Origin: Kluyvera sp036759925
Lineage (GTDB): Bacteria; Pseudomonadota; Gammaproteobacteria; Enterobacterales; Enterobacteriaceae
Assembly (NCBI RefSeq): GCF_036759925.1
Contig: NZ_JAPKIB010000001.1
Span: 310,001-374,000, forward strand
Length of the DNA: 64,000 nt
Reading direction: 5' to 3'
In this document: positions 8,173 to 17,611 of the stretch, piece after piece
How the letters are laid out: every line of letters starts with the position of its first letter
Numbering within the stretch: the first letter of the stretch is position 1
Position numbers and translations under genes: made by a program
Notes under the pieces: generated by a model
What the model was told of the DNA's origin: nothing
Database searches by the model: none
The model's input: only the letters and a program-made list of their open reading frames with translations

Positions 8173-10149
8173 TTATGGCGTGACGATATTGAACCAGAAA
8201 TCAAACTTGTCCATATAGCCCAGCATCTCGTCGAGTTTTGCCCCGTTGCCGCTGATCTTCACTTCGCCCTTATCTTCAGCCTGTTTAAGCGTTTCCTCTT
8301 TCAGGATAATTTTGTTCAGGGTTGCCCTATCCAGGGTCAGCGTCGCATCGGCATCTTTCGCTTCTGCATTGGCGGTATGGTTCAGCACGCCGTTTTCCAG
8401 CTCCAGCTTATATTTGCCGCCGTCATTGCCAAGATCGATGTTAAACACCGACTTCGCTTTCCCAGCCTTCTCACCGTTGATATGCACGGCCAGATAGTCA
8501 AAGAACATTTCCGGCGTCATCGCACGCACCGTGTCCGGGCTGGCGGTGTTCGGCGTTGGCCCTTTCACCACGCCGTTACGCAATTCCTGCGCGCCGGTCA
8601 GGTAGAAGTTACGCCACGGACCTGATTCGGCCTGATAACCCAGTTGCTCCAGCGCATCGGCTTCCAGGTTACGCGCATCCTGGTTTTGCGGGTCGGCAAA
8701 GACCACTTTGCTGACCACCTGCGCCACCCAGCGGTAGTTGCCCTGGTCGTAATCCTCTTTGGCTTTTTTCAGAATCGCCTCGGCGCCGCCCATATAGTCG
8801 ACAAATTTCTTCGCCGCTTCTTCAGGCGGCAGTTCGTCGAGGGTCGCCGGGTTGCCGTCGAACCAGCCGAGATACAGCACGTAGGTGGCCTTCACGTCGT
8901 GGCTCACCGAGCCATAGTAACCGCGGTTGGCCCAGGTGTTTGCCAGGCTGTCCGGCAGCTTGAAGTTTGCGGCGATCTCATCGCGGGTCAGCCCTTCGTT
9001 TGCCATACGCAGCGTCTGGTCGTTGATGTAGCGATAGAGGTCACGCTGGCTCTTCAGCAGGTTCACCACGTTTTCATTGCCCCAGGTCGGCCAGTGGTGC
9101 TGCGCCATAATCACTTCCGCTTTATCACCCCAGCGGACAATCGCTTCGTTGATATACTTCGACCACGGCAGCGGTTCACGAATCTTCGCGCCACGCAGCG
9201 AGTAGGTGTTGTGCAGCGTATGCGTCACGTCCTCTGCCGATTCAATGAGCTTTTTCTCTTCGATAAACCACAGCATTTCGGACGGCGCTTCTGAGCCTGG
9301 GGCCAGCATAAAATCATAGGTCAGGCCATCGATCGTCTCTTTCTGCCCGTCTTTATCAATGATATTGGTCGGTGCAATTAAGGTGACGGTCCCGGCCGAG
9401 GTGGTGGTACCCAGCCCTGCGCCAACCTGCCCTTTCGCATCCGGTTTTAACAGGTTGCCGTACATGTAGCTGGCGCGGCGGCTCATCACGTTACCGGCCA
9501 TAATGTTTTCCGCCACCGCGGCTTCCATAAAGCCGGACGGTGCGTACACTTTAACTTTGCCCGATTTCACATCGGCTTCATCCACCACCCCACGCACACC
9601 GCCGTAGTGGTCAACGTGGCTGTGGGTGTAAATGATCGCCACCACCGGCTTTTTGCCGCGGTTTTTGTAGTACAGATCCATGCCCACTTTGGCGGTTTCC
9701 GCCGAGACCAGTGGGTCAACAACCGTGATCCCCTCTTTCCCTTCGATAATGGTCATGTTGGAAAGATCGAGGTTGCGAATCTGGTAGACGCCATCGGTGA
9801 CTTCAAACAACCCACTGATGTTGATCAGCTGCGACTGACGCCACAGGCTCGGGTTGACGGTAGCCGGGGCTTTTTCGCCCTCTTTGATAAAGGCGTACTG
9901 TTGCGGGTTCCAGATTACGTTGCCCTGCTCGCCTTTAATCACGTCGGTTGGCAGCGCGGCAATAAAACCTTTGTGGGCGTTGGTGAAGTCGGTATTGTCA
10001 GAGAACGGCAACTGAGTTAAGAGCGCATCGTTAGCTTTTTGCGTGGTATCCGTCGCCTCTTTCGGCGTCACGTCGGCATAGGCTGGGAGGACAATTGTCG
10101 ACATAAAACCTGCCAGCGCCAGGCTTCTGACAATAAGCTTTATTTTCAT
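8173..10149 (-). CDS. Periplasmic SdsA-type alkyl sulfatase (metallo-beta-lactamase fold), copy 2
   Basis: A 658-residue paralogue of the 4738-6720 gene, with signal peptide ending in LPAYA-D, zinc motif THSHVDH near residue 175, and the same C-terminal half (AQHHWPTWGNENVV, LGWFDGNPATL). The catalytic motifs are intact in both copies. Differences are scattered along the length rather than clustered, which suggests an old duplication or two acquisitions rather than a recent copy. The start ATG at 10149 follows a weak GAGG. Substrates are probably alkyl sulfates; which copy prefers which chain length cannot be told. Confidence 0.88.
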   Translation of the reverse strand: MKIKLIVRSLALAGFMSTIVLPAYADVTPKEATDTTQKANDALLTQLPFSDNTDFTNAHKGFIAALPTDVIKGEQGNVIWNPQQYAFIKEGEKAPATVNPSLWRQSQLINISGLFEVTDGVYQIRNLDLSNMTIIEGKEGITVVDPLVSAETAKVGMDLYYKNRGKKPVVAIIYTHSHVDHYGGVRGVVDEADVKSGKVKVYAPSGFMEAAVAENIMAGNVMSRRASYMYGNLLKPDAKGQVGAGLGTTTSAGTVTLIAPTNIIDKDGQKETIDGLTYDFMLAPGSEAPSEMLWFIEEKKLIESAEDVTHTLHNTYSLRGAKIREPLPWSKYINEAIVRWGDKAEVIMAQHHWPTWGNENVVNLLKSQRDLYRYINDQTLRMANEGLTRDEIAANFKLPDSLANTWANRGYYGSVSHDVKATYVLYLGWFDGNPATLDELPPEEAAKKFVDYMGGAEAILKKAKEDYDQGNYRWVAQVVSKVVFADPQNQDARNLEADALEQLGYQAESGPWRNFYLTGAQELRNGVVKGPTPNTASPDTVRAMTPEMFFDYLAVHINGEKAGKAKSVFNIDLGNDGGKYKLELENGVLNHTANAEAKDADATLTLDRATLNKIILKEETLKQAEDKGEVKISGNGAKLDEMLGYMDKFDFWFNIVTP

Positions 10150-10614
10150 TATGAGCCTCGATTTTGCAAAATTTGGTATAATCCCAGAAGGTAATCGTTT
10201 GAGATATGGAATTTATTTTTCCCATCCTATAAAAACATAACCAGGAATCGCCATTACGCAAGAAATAAAGCTCCAATAAACACATGATTTTCATCATGAA
10301 ATTTTATTGTTTAAAATCATTAGGTTATAGAATAAATTTAGGTTTGACGAATCTCAGTTTATGCACTAGAAAATTAAAAAATTTAACACTCGTTATTCCC
10401 GAGTAATTCAGCATGGAAAGTACAACAGCCATATTTATCGTTATTTTCAAATGTCATCATCTCAATATCATCTCTTTCATTGATTTGAACCATTTATAAA
10501 ACATTAATGTTTAGAAACAGATAGACACGGGATTTACCTCATAGTGGGTATTTTTTCAATTTAAGCTCAACAACCGTCCTGGCGTCGTTGCCAACACCGC
10601 CTTTTTCATGAAAA
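10150..10614. other. AT-rich intergenic stretch between divergent genes
   Basis: Separates the divergently read sulfatase copy 2 and the binding-protein gene. Apart from the ModE box at its right end I see no coding region. A TATAAT on the + strand near 10178 has no matching -35. Confidence 0.5.
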
Positions 10615-10642
10615 ATCGCTATGTAAAAAACTACATAACGAG
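10615..10642 (+). promoter_or_regulatory. Predicted ModE (molybdate) operator
   Basis: The left half ATCGCTATGTA (10615-10625) and right half TACATAACGAG (10632-10642) are separated by six bases. This closely matches the known ModE consensus (ATCGnTATATA, N6, TATATAACGAT); the half TACATAACG is the same as I recall from the E. coli modA operator. It lies just ahead of the binding-protein gene, so molybdate-bound ModE should repress it. Confidence 0.75.
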
Positions 10643-10650
10643 ACAAGTCG

Positions 10651-11574
10651 ATGGTTTCAGGAAAAATGAAGTACGGAATTCTGGCGCTGATGGTATGTAC
10701 CCCGGCGGTATTCGCAAAAGACATTCGCGTCACTTATGCCGGTTCGATGGGCAAAGTCATGGATCAAGGGTTAGGGCCTGCGTTCAGCAAAACCGATAAC
10801 GGCGACTATCAGGGGCAAGGCCAGGGGGCGTACGGTATGGCTCGCCTGCTAGCCAGCCATAAAATTGAGGCCGACGTATTTGTATCCATCAACCCCGGCC
10901 CAATGCAGATCCTCAAAGATGCCGGGCTGATTGATGAGGCCGTACCCGTCGCCAGCACCAGCATGGTGGTGGCTTACAATCCGAAAGGAAAATATGGCGC
11001 TCAGTTTGCCGCCGCTAACCAAAAACGCGACGGCTCATGGCTCAATTTGCTGGCGCAAAAAGATATCAGCTTCGGGCGCACCGACCCCTACGTTGATCCG
11101 AAAGGTCAGAACATCGTCTTTACGCTGATGCTGGCGGAGAAATATTACCAGCAGCCGGGCATTGCGATGAAGATCCTCGGCAGCCTGCAAAACCCGCAGC
11201 AGACCCACCAGGAAGGCGGCCTGATATCACGCCTTGAGAGTGGTCAGGTGGACGCCGCCGCCGGCTATGAGAGCGAAATTCGCTCCGCACACCTGCCGTA
11301 CGTGGCACTACCCGATGAGATTAACCTGAGCAACCCGGCGATGGCGAAGCAGTGGTATGACACGGTAAGCTTCACCATTAAAGATGCCCAGGGCAAAGAT
11401 CAGGTTCTGCATACCCAGCCAATGGTGTTCTACGCTGCGGTGCTGAAAAATGCGCCTAACGGCGTTGAACAAGGGGAAAAATTCGTCAAATTTATGCAGA
11501 GCGCACAGGGTCAGGCGCTATTTAAACAGTACGGTTACGCGGAACCAAAAGGGGACGCGTTATACGCCCGCTAA
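10651..11574 (+). CDS. Periplasmic solute-binding protein of a molybdate/tungstate-type ABC transporter
   Basis: A 307-residue precursor with a signal peptide (ILALMVCTPAVFA, cut before KD). The mature start IRVTYAGSMGKVMDQGLGPAF and the segment ADVFVSINPGPMQ follow the ModA/WtpA binding-protein pattern. The ATG at 10651 or 10666 could start it: 10666 has AGGA but only three bases away. The ModE box directly upstream supports molybdate or tungstate as the ligand. The next gene, the permease, is broken and no ATPase gene follows, so the system as encoded here looks non-functional unless complemented elsewhere. Confidence 0.78.
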   Translation: MVSGKMKYGILALMVCTPAVFAKDIRVTYAGSMGKVMDQGLGPAFSKTDNGDYQGQGQGAYGMARLLASHKIEADVFVSINPGPMQILKDAGLIDEAVPVASTSMVVAYNPKGKYGAQFAAANQKRDGSWLNLLAQKDISFGRTDPYVDPKGQNIVFTLMLAEKYYQQPGIAMKILGSLQNPQQTHQEGGLISRLESGQVDAAAGYESEIRSAHLPYVALPDEINLSNPAMAKQWYDTVSFTIKDAQGKDQVLHTQPMVFYAAVLKNAPNGVEQGEKFVKFMQSAQGQALFKQYGYAEPKGDALYAR

Positions 11575-12344
11575 ACCGCCCAGCCAGAATAGCGGGCTGG
11601 CTCTCGCTGCCCGCTATTCTCCTGCTAAGCATTCCTTTTATTACCCTGATTAGCGTTACGCCGTGGCATCATTTACGGCTGGCCTGGCGAGATGGTGACG
11701 CCATTGTTGTGTCGATGGGGCTGGGAGGCGTGGCGCTGTGCATTACGGTCGCCATCGGGCTCCCCGTCGCCTGGTGGCTCTCACAAGCGAGCGGACGCCG
11801 CCGTTTACTGGGCGAACTATTGGTGATGATCCCCCTGCTTACCCCACCGCTAGCAATGGGGATCCTGCTGGTCTCGGCGCTGGGGCCTTATGGTTTGGTC
11901 GGGACGTGGGTAACCAGGCTTGGCGTGACGCTGGTCAACAACCCGGCAGCCTTTGTGCTGGCGCAAATTTATGGCTAGCTGCCCTACTTCATCGTGGTGG
12001 CGCGTTCGGCGTTCGTTACCGTGCCCAAAGATATTCTCGAAGCCGGTCAAACCCTCGGCGCATCAGGCTGGAATCGCTTTCGCTACCTGACGCTCCCCAT
12101 CGCCCTACCGGGGCTCGCTTCAGCAGTGACCTTAGCCTGGGTACGTGCGGTAGGTGAATTTGGGATCGTGATGATTTTTGCCTATTTTCCGCAAGGGATC
12201 CCGGTAAAACTGTACACCAATCTTCAAAACGACGGTGTCGATGCCGTTTATACGTTGCTGTGGGTACTGCTGATTGTCACCCTGCCACTACCAATGCTCT
12301 GCTTCACGCTCGCGAGGCAGGGAACAACGAAAACAAAACGGTAA
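11562..12344 (+). pseudogene. Broken ABC transporter permease (ModB-like)
   Basis: One frame encodes a typical permease of about 260 residues (LSLPAILLLSIPF, LLTPPLAMGILLVSALG, the cytoplasmic-loop motif DILEAGQTLGASGWNRFRYLTLP that contacts the ATPase, then two more helices). It is interrupted by an in-frame TAG at 11976-11978 between QIYG and LPYF. No ATG, GTG or TTG starts the frame before 11709; an ATA at 11562, overlapping the end of the binding-protein gene, lies where a start would be expected. Both faults suggest decay. A genuine amber read-through is unlikely. Confidence 0.8.
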
Positions 12345-12364
12345 ACATGAGATCCAACGCCTGG

Positions 12365-12781
12365 CTAGCAGGCGTGCTCAAGCTCGCCCCAAACGGAATC
12401 TAGATGGTTTTTCTTGCAGTACAATGCGATAACCATACTGCCGTTTACCGAATAGCCTCGACTGTCTACCTTGGTAATTAACGCGTCAAAATCTACACCA
12501 ACCGATATCAGCGTGGACTTAAGATCCTGCATGACCTGCCAGAGACGCGCGGAAGAGGCTCGCAGGCCATAATGCTCCCAGACATTAGTCATAATCTTCT
12601 GATTAGTAATCAGTTTTTCACCAGCGTGTTCGAGTAGAAACATCAACAGCCTCAGTTTGGTATCACGCAGTGAGACTTTGAAATATTTCTGTGATTTATC
12701 ACTTTGCCCTAAATTAATAAGATGTTTGTGGAACGCATCCAGCTGTACACCAGGGCTAATATAGTAGCCAAAAGTATGCAT
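12365..12781 (-). CDS. Small winged-helix (OmpR/CadC-type) transcriptional regulator
   Basis: 138 residues with one recognisable domain: KVSLRDTKLRLLMFLLEH, then NQKIMTNVWEHYGLRASSARLWQVMQDLKSTL and RGYSVNG, the fold seen in OmpR/PhoB and CadC DNA-binding domains. No receiver or membrane segment is present. It is divergent from the fimbrial operon across a 718-base gap, and similar stand-alone regulators often sit beside chaperone-usher clusters, so control of the fimbriae is a reasonable guess. Confidence 0.7.
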   Translation of the reverse strand: MHTFGYYISPGVQLDAFHKHLINLGQSDKSQKYFKVSLRDTKLRLLMFLLEHAGEKLITNQKIMTNVWEHYGLRASSARLWQVMQDLKSTLISVGVDFDALITKVDSRGYSVNGSMVIALYCKKNHLDSVWGELEHAC

Positions 12782-13499
12782 TTTTGTTAATTCCCTTTAA
12801 AATAACCACCACTAATCAATGGGCGAAAGTAATATATATTTAATATTAATTAAACCGATCAATATTGCGATGATAGAGTAGAAAATCAGCAGTATCAACA
12901 CCTGACATAAGCGGAAAGTGCTTAATGATGGCGGACCTCTATTATATCTTCAGTGAATCAGCATGTTATTTATCATATCTATAAGGATGCTGGAACCATA
13001 TTAAAGCCAAAATGTTAAACGCTATGGCTTAAGCTTTTAGCATTAAATCGCTTAGTTTTAATAATCACCAGCAATAGTCACAATACATTGCATCACCAAA
13101 TAGCATTAATAAACAAGAACCGCATCCCGCCTATAAATATCCTAGCCGCCTTGAGATGACGTATTCATTGACCACATAAATAATTCAATCAATGAATCTA
13201 ACATTATTTGAAAACAAAAATATATTTTCATAAAAATCAGCCATTGTGAAGTCTGTATTCATTCTATCTCGCCCTTCACTTTGGTCTAAAAAACCGACCA
13301 AGCAATTCTTTGCAGCATAAAAAACCATACGATGTAAAAATAAAAGAACATAACAGTTAGCTTTAACCCTCTTTAATTCTGAATGCTTCTTATGCGTTAA
13401 TAGCCATCGCTAAGTTGATATTCTTTTTGGTGAGGTTATCCCGAGCCGAAGTTTAAGCAAAATTGGAATTTGCGAATTACCACATAAAGAGGATTTACA
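12782..13499. other. Long AT-rich intergenic region upstream of the fimbrial operon
   Basis: 718 bases with no plausible gene. It must hold the promoters of the regulator gene (leftward) and of the fimbrial operon (rightward). I looked for the inverted repeats of a phase switch and found none, and no recombinase gene is nearby. The AGAGG at 13490-13494 serves the major subunit gene. Confidence 0.5.
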
Positions 13500-14120
13500 A
13501 TGAAAAAAAGTATTCTGACTGCAGCGGTTGTTTTCGCGTTATCAGCAGCATCCAGTGCATATGCAGGCAACACCATTACTTTCCTGGGCGAAATTACCGA
13601 CTCAACCTGCGACGTCAGCGTTGAAGGTGGTAACAGCACTATTACGCTGCCATCCGTGAGTAAATCACTGCTCAGCGCAACAAACAGCACCGCTGGCCGC
13701 GTTTCATTTGCTCTGCTGGCAGAAAACTGCGCTCTCGGCAACGGCAAATCTAAAGTTGCTGCATACTTTAACGGTAATGGTGCTGAAGGTGCTGATGCCA
13801 ATAACATCGATAGCACAACAGGCTATTTGAACAACCTGGCAACTGACCCTAACCCGACAAACGCGGCGTATGATGCAGATGACGCTACCACCTATTATCA
13901 GGATGCCGCAACAAACGTTCAGTTACGTCTGATTGATGGTACCAGCAACGCCGTCATTAAAGCCGGTTTTGCCGATCAGGTTGACGATGCAGGTTACGTG
14001 ACCGTTGATACCAGCAACAACGCCCGTCTGCCGTACTCTGTTGAATATATCTCCGTAGCCGGTAGCGCCACCCCTGGCCCAGTAAAAGGCATGGTTGTAT
14101 ACGATCTGATGTATCAGTAA
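13500..14120 (+). CDS. Major fimbrial subunit (FimA/type 1 pilin family)
   Basis: A 206-residue precursor: signal peptide MKKSILTAAVVFALSAASSAYA, then NTITFLGEITDSTCDVSV. The first cysteine (STCDV) and the second (AENCALG) form the conserved pilin disulfide, and the chain ends with a penultimate tyrosine (VVYDLMYQ) as pilins do. Subunits polymerise by donor-strand exchange on the cell surface with help from the chaperone and usher encoded next. First gene of the operon; ribosome site AGAGG. Confidence 0.88.
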   Translation: MKKSILTAAVVFALSAASSAYAGNTITFLGEITDSTCDVSVEGGNSTITLPSVSKSLLSATNSTAGRVSFALLAENCALGNGKSKVAAYFNGNGAEGADANNIDSTTGYLNNLATDPNPTNAAYDADDATTYYQDAATNVQLRLIDGTSNAVIKAGFADQVDDAGYVTVDTSNNARLPYSVEYISVAGSATPGPVKGMVVYDLMYQ

Positions 14121-14176
14121 TCAGTGCATAAGTGGGGGCAATGGTTGCCCCCAGATTATTTATCAAGGATGATAAA

Positions 14177-14902
14177 ATGACCTTCTCTAAAAAAAACATC
14201 GCTTTTCTTAGTGGATTAACCGTTCTGGCAGTCTTCAGCAATACCTGCACAGCCAGCATTATACTGAACGGCACACGTGTCATTTATCCCGCGAAAAAAA
14301 AAGAAGTCACCGTTACGGTAACGAATAACAATACCACGCCGGTATTAATACAAAACTGGATTGATAATGGTAACGCGAAAGGTGAACCGGGAAAAACAGC
14401 GGTCCCCTTTGTTCTCACCCCCCCAATTAATCGCGTTGATCCAGGGAAAGGTCAAACCTTACGTATCAGCTATATTGGCTCAACGCCACTTCCGGTTGAT
14501 AAAGAATCAGTATTCTGGCTTAACGTATTGGAAATTCCATCAAAACAGAAAAATGAATCCGTTGCCGATAGTAAGTTAAATATCGCTTTCCGGACGCGTA
14601 TTAAAATTTTCTACCGCCCAGAGGGATTAAGCGGAAGCCCATCCGTAGCAGCAGAGAACCTGCACTGGTCCGTGCAGGGCGGCGGAGTAAAAGTGACTAA
14701 CCCTTCAAACTATTTTGTTTCACTTTCTAACGTCACGCTGCAGGTCAACGGTAAAACCGTTGAAGAACGAGCCCGGATGATTGCGCCTGGCGGATCGGAT
14801 ACTTACCAGTTTAAAGGTGCAAATGTTAGCAGCCTCGCCAACGTAAAATATACGGCAATCAATGATTACGGTGGGCTCAAACTCTATAAAGCAAAAAACT
14901 AA
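14177..14902 (+). CDS. Periplasmic fimbrial chaperone (PapD/FimC family)
   Basis: A 241-residue precursor. After a signal peptide come SIILNGTRVIYPAKKKEVTVTVTN and NRVDPGKGQTLRISY, the first immunoglobulin-like domain with the conserved arginine and lysine that anchor subunit C-termini, then VFWLNVLEIPSK and NIAFRTRIKIFYRPEGL. These are hallmark PapD-family motifs. The ATG at 14177 follows AAGGA; an earlier ATG at 14132 lacks one and would not give a proper signal peptide. It folds pilins in the periplasm and delivers them to the usher. Confidence 0.92.
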   Translation: MTFSKKNIAFLSGLTVLAVFSNTCTASIILNGTRVIYPAKKKEVTVTVTNNNTTPVLIQNWIDNGNAKGEPGKTAVPFVLTPPINRVDPGKGQTLRISYIGSTPLPVDKESVFWLNVLEIPSKQKNESVADSKLNIAFRTRIKIFYRPEGLSGSPSVAAENLHWSVQGGGVKVTNPSNYFVSLSNVTLQVNGKTVEERARMIAPGGSDTYQFKGANVSSLANVKYTAINDYGGLKLYKAKN

Positions 14903-14943
14903 TAGGCCATGGAAGGATGGCAATGTAGTGCCAAGGATGAACT

Positions 14944-17580
14944 ATGCATACTAAAAACAGAAGTCACGGACGATATCTAAAAACTCGGATCTCCCCTTTG
15001 GCACTGACCATATTCATCGCTTTCAGCGCTGAGGGTGCTGAACCGTCAGCTGAACCCCCCAACGAATATGCCCGTAATGTCGTAGAGTTCGACTCCGACC
15101 TGCTTAAACTTGGCGGGCATAATAAGGTGGATGTGAGCCGTTTTTCTTATGGCTCCAGCGCCTCACCTGGTACCTATAAAGTAGAAATTTACGTTAACGA
15201 TATTCAGGTGAGCAATGAAGATGTCGAATTTAAAGAGGATGATAAGCACCAGGTCTATCCCTGCCTGACGGCAAAAATTATCCAACTGATAAACTTTAAA
15301 ACTGACCGTTTGTCAGATAGCGCTCGTGAAGCGCTGTCATCACCAGGCGCGTGCACTAACGTACAGGCACTTATTCCGGATACGGTGGTTGAATTCGACA
15401 GCAGCTCGCAGCAGCTGCGTATCACTATCCCACAAATTTATGTCAATAGAATCGCCCAAGGTACCGTCAGCCCAGAGCTATGGGAGGACGGCATTCCTGC
15501 GTTGCTGTTTGGCTATTATCTGAACGGCTACGACTCCAGCTACAGCGGCGGATACAGTTCACGTACCGTCTATAGCTCTTTCAATACTGGCTTAAACATT
15601 GGTGCCTGGTATTTCCGCCACAATGGCTCCTATAACTGGCAGGAAGATTACGGTGGTGAATACCAAACGCTGAACACTTACGTTCAGCGCGACATTGCCC
15701 CTATTCGCGGACGTTTAATACTTGGCGAATACAATACCACCGGCCAGCTGTTTAATACCGTTCCCTTTACTGGCGCGCAGATAGCCAGTGATGACCGTAT
15801 GCTGCCTGAATCGCAGCGCGGATACGCACCGGAAATTCGCGGCGTTGCCAAAACCAACGCTAAAGTCACCGTACGCCAGCTAGGACGCATCATTTACGAA
15901 ACCACGGTAACCCCGGGCGCCTTCCTGATAAATGACCTCTATCCCACCGGCTACGGCGGCGATCTGGACGTCACCATTCAGGAAGCCGATGGCAGCGTCC
16001 AGCAATACACCATGGCCTATGCCTCTGTCGCGCAGCTGCTGCGGCCTGGCGTATCACAATATAGCGCCACGGCAGGTAAGCTTCGCGATAGCTCCCTCTC
16101 CGATGAACCAATGTTCTATGAGCTGACCTACACGCGCGGCTTAAGCAACCTCTTTACCGGTTATGTGGGCACACAGCTTAGTGAAAACTATCGCGCCTAC
16201 CAGTTTGGCCTGGCGCTGGGGACATCTCTCGGTGCCATAAGCGCGGATGTGACCCAATCAGAATCTCAATTAGGTGGTGACGCCGGGAAACGCAGCGGCC
16301 AAAGCTATCGTCTTAGCTACAGCAAACTGATCAACGAAACCAACAGTAATATTACGCTGGCCGCTTACCGCTATTCGACGGCGAACTATCTCGATTTAAT
16401 GTCCGCTATGCAGACGCGTGATGCCATCAAAGATGGGCAGGATCCTAACTCGATCAGCCGTTCTAAAAACCGGTTTACCGTGAGCCTGAACCAGGGATTA
16501 CCGTCCGGTTGGGGAAATATCTATATTAGCTCCACGATTGAAAACTACTGGCAGGAAAATGGCGGCTATAACAAACAATACCAGATGGGATATTCCAACA
16601 ATCTGGGGCGTCTTAGCTACAGCGTCAACGTCAGCCGTAGCAAAACCGCGTATGGACATGACCAGACCAGCTGGTATCTGAACCTCTCCATGCCACTTGA
16701 CTGGAGCCGCGACGCTACCCGGACATCAACGCCTTATCTGAGCATGCGCTATAACCAGGATACCAACGGTGGCAAAGGCGAGCAGGCAATGCTGACCGGA
16801 TCGCTTGGGGAAAATAACAAGTACAGCTACAACGTGACGGCAGCCCATGATAACGACAGCGGCAGCTCCGGCAGCATCGGGGGAACCTGGCAAGGCCGGG
16901 CGGCAACCGTAAACGGCAGCTACAGCACCGGACGCGACTACCACAGCACCTCATTAGGTATGTCCGGCGGTATGGTTATCCATTCTGGCGGAGTGACGCT
17001 GTCGCCTTATAACAGCGATACCTATGCGTTAATTGAAGCCAAAGACGCGCAAGGTGCGAAGGTAGCAGGCTACGCAGGTTCGCAGGTCGATATGTTTGGC
17101 TATGCCTTATATCCTTCGCTGGTACCGTATCAGATGAACCAGGTTTCTATTGACCCGGAAGGTTCTTCCATGGATGTGGAATTTGAAAATACTTCTCAGC
17201 GCGTTGCGCCTCGTGCTGGCGCGGTTGTTAAAGTAAAATTTGATACCCACAGCGGTACCCCCGTGCTCATCACTTCGACCTATCAGGGAGACCCCCTGCC
17301 CTTTGGCGCTGAAGTGTTCGATGAAAACAATAAATATATTGGTAACGTGGCGCAGTTTGGTTTGATTTATGCCCGTGTTGCCGATGTAAAAGGTACGTTG
17401 AAAATAAAATGGGGTGAAGCGCTGAGCGCACGTTGTCAGGTCAGCTATATGCTGATGCCGGAGCCAGCGAAAACAGCAGCACAGAATATTCCACAACAAT
17501 TTAATACGGTATGTACCGCCCCTACTGACATGAATAATCGTAATAATGTCAGAACGCTGTTAGCAACTGCATCTAATTAA
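14944..17580 (+). CDS. Fimbrial outer membrane usher (FimD/PapC family)
   Basis: 878 residues, standard usher length. After an unusually basic N-terminus and signal segment, the N-terminal chaperone-binding domain (EFDSDLLKLGG) leads to the 24-strand barrel with a plug, including DDRMLPESQRGYAPEIRGVAKTNAKV and PGAFLINDLYPTGYGGDLDVTI. Two C-terminal domains follow, ending in a cysteine pair. It forms the secretion pore and assembles the pilus. The ATG at 14944 follows AAGGATG. No frame damage is seen. Confidence 0.93.
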   Translation: MHTKNRSHGRYLKTRISPLALTIFIAFSAEGAEPSAEPPNEYARNVVEFDSDLLKLGGHNKVDVSRFSYGSSASPGTYKVEIYVNDIQVSNEDVEFKEDDKHQVYPCLTAKIIQLINFKTDRLSDSAREALSSPGACTNVQALIPDTVVEFDSSSQQLRITIPQIYVNRIAQGTVSPELWEDGIPALLFGYYLNGYDSSYSGGYSSRTVYSSFNTGLNIGAWYFRHNGSYNWQEDYGGEYQTLNTYVQRDIAPIRGRLILGEYNTTGQLFNTVPFTGAQIASDDRMLPESQRGYAPEIRGVAKTNAKVTVRQLGRIIYETTVTPGAFLINDLYPTGYGGDLDVTIQEADGSVQQYTMAYASVAQLLRPGVSQYSATAGKLRDSSLSDEPMFYELTYTRGLSNLFTGYVGTQLSENYRAYQFGLALGTSLGAISADVTQSESQLGGDAGKRSGQSYRLSYSKLINETNSNITLAAYRYSTANYLDLMSAMQTRDAIKDGQDPNSISRSKNRFTVSLNQGLPSGWGNIYISSTIENYWQENGGYNKQYQMGYSNNLGRLSYSVNVSRSKTAYGHDQTSWYLNLSMPLDWSRDATRTSTPYLSMRYNQDTNGGKGEQAMLTGSLGENNKYSYNVTAAHDNDSGSSGSIGGTWQGRAATVNGSYSTGRDYHSTSLGMSGGMVIHSGGVTLSPYNSDTYALIEAKDAQGAKVAGYAGSQVDMFGYALYPSLVPYQMNQVSIDPEGSSMDVEFENTSQRVAPRAGAVVKVKFDTHSGTPVLITSTYQGDPLPFGAEVFDENNKYIGNVAQFGLIYARVADVKGTLKIKWGEALSARCQVSYMLMPEPAKTAAQNIPQQFNTVCTAPTDMNNRNNVRTLLATASN

Positions 17581-17611
17581 CATCGCAAGTTAATGCAAAG
17601 GAATTGCACCA

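Noticed and set aside
12782..13499. Possible fim-type invertible promoter
   Set aside because: No pair of inverted repeats and no recombinase gene could be found.
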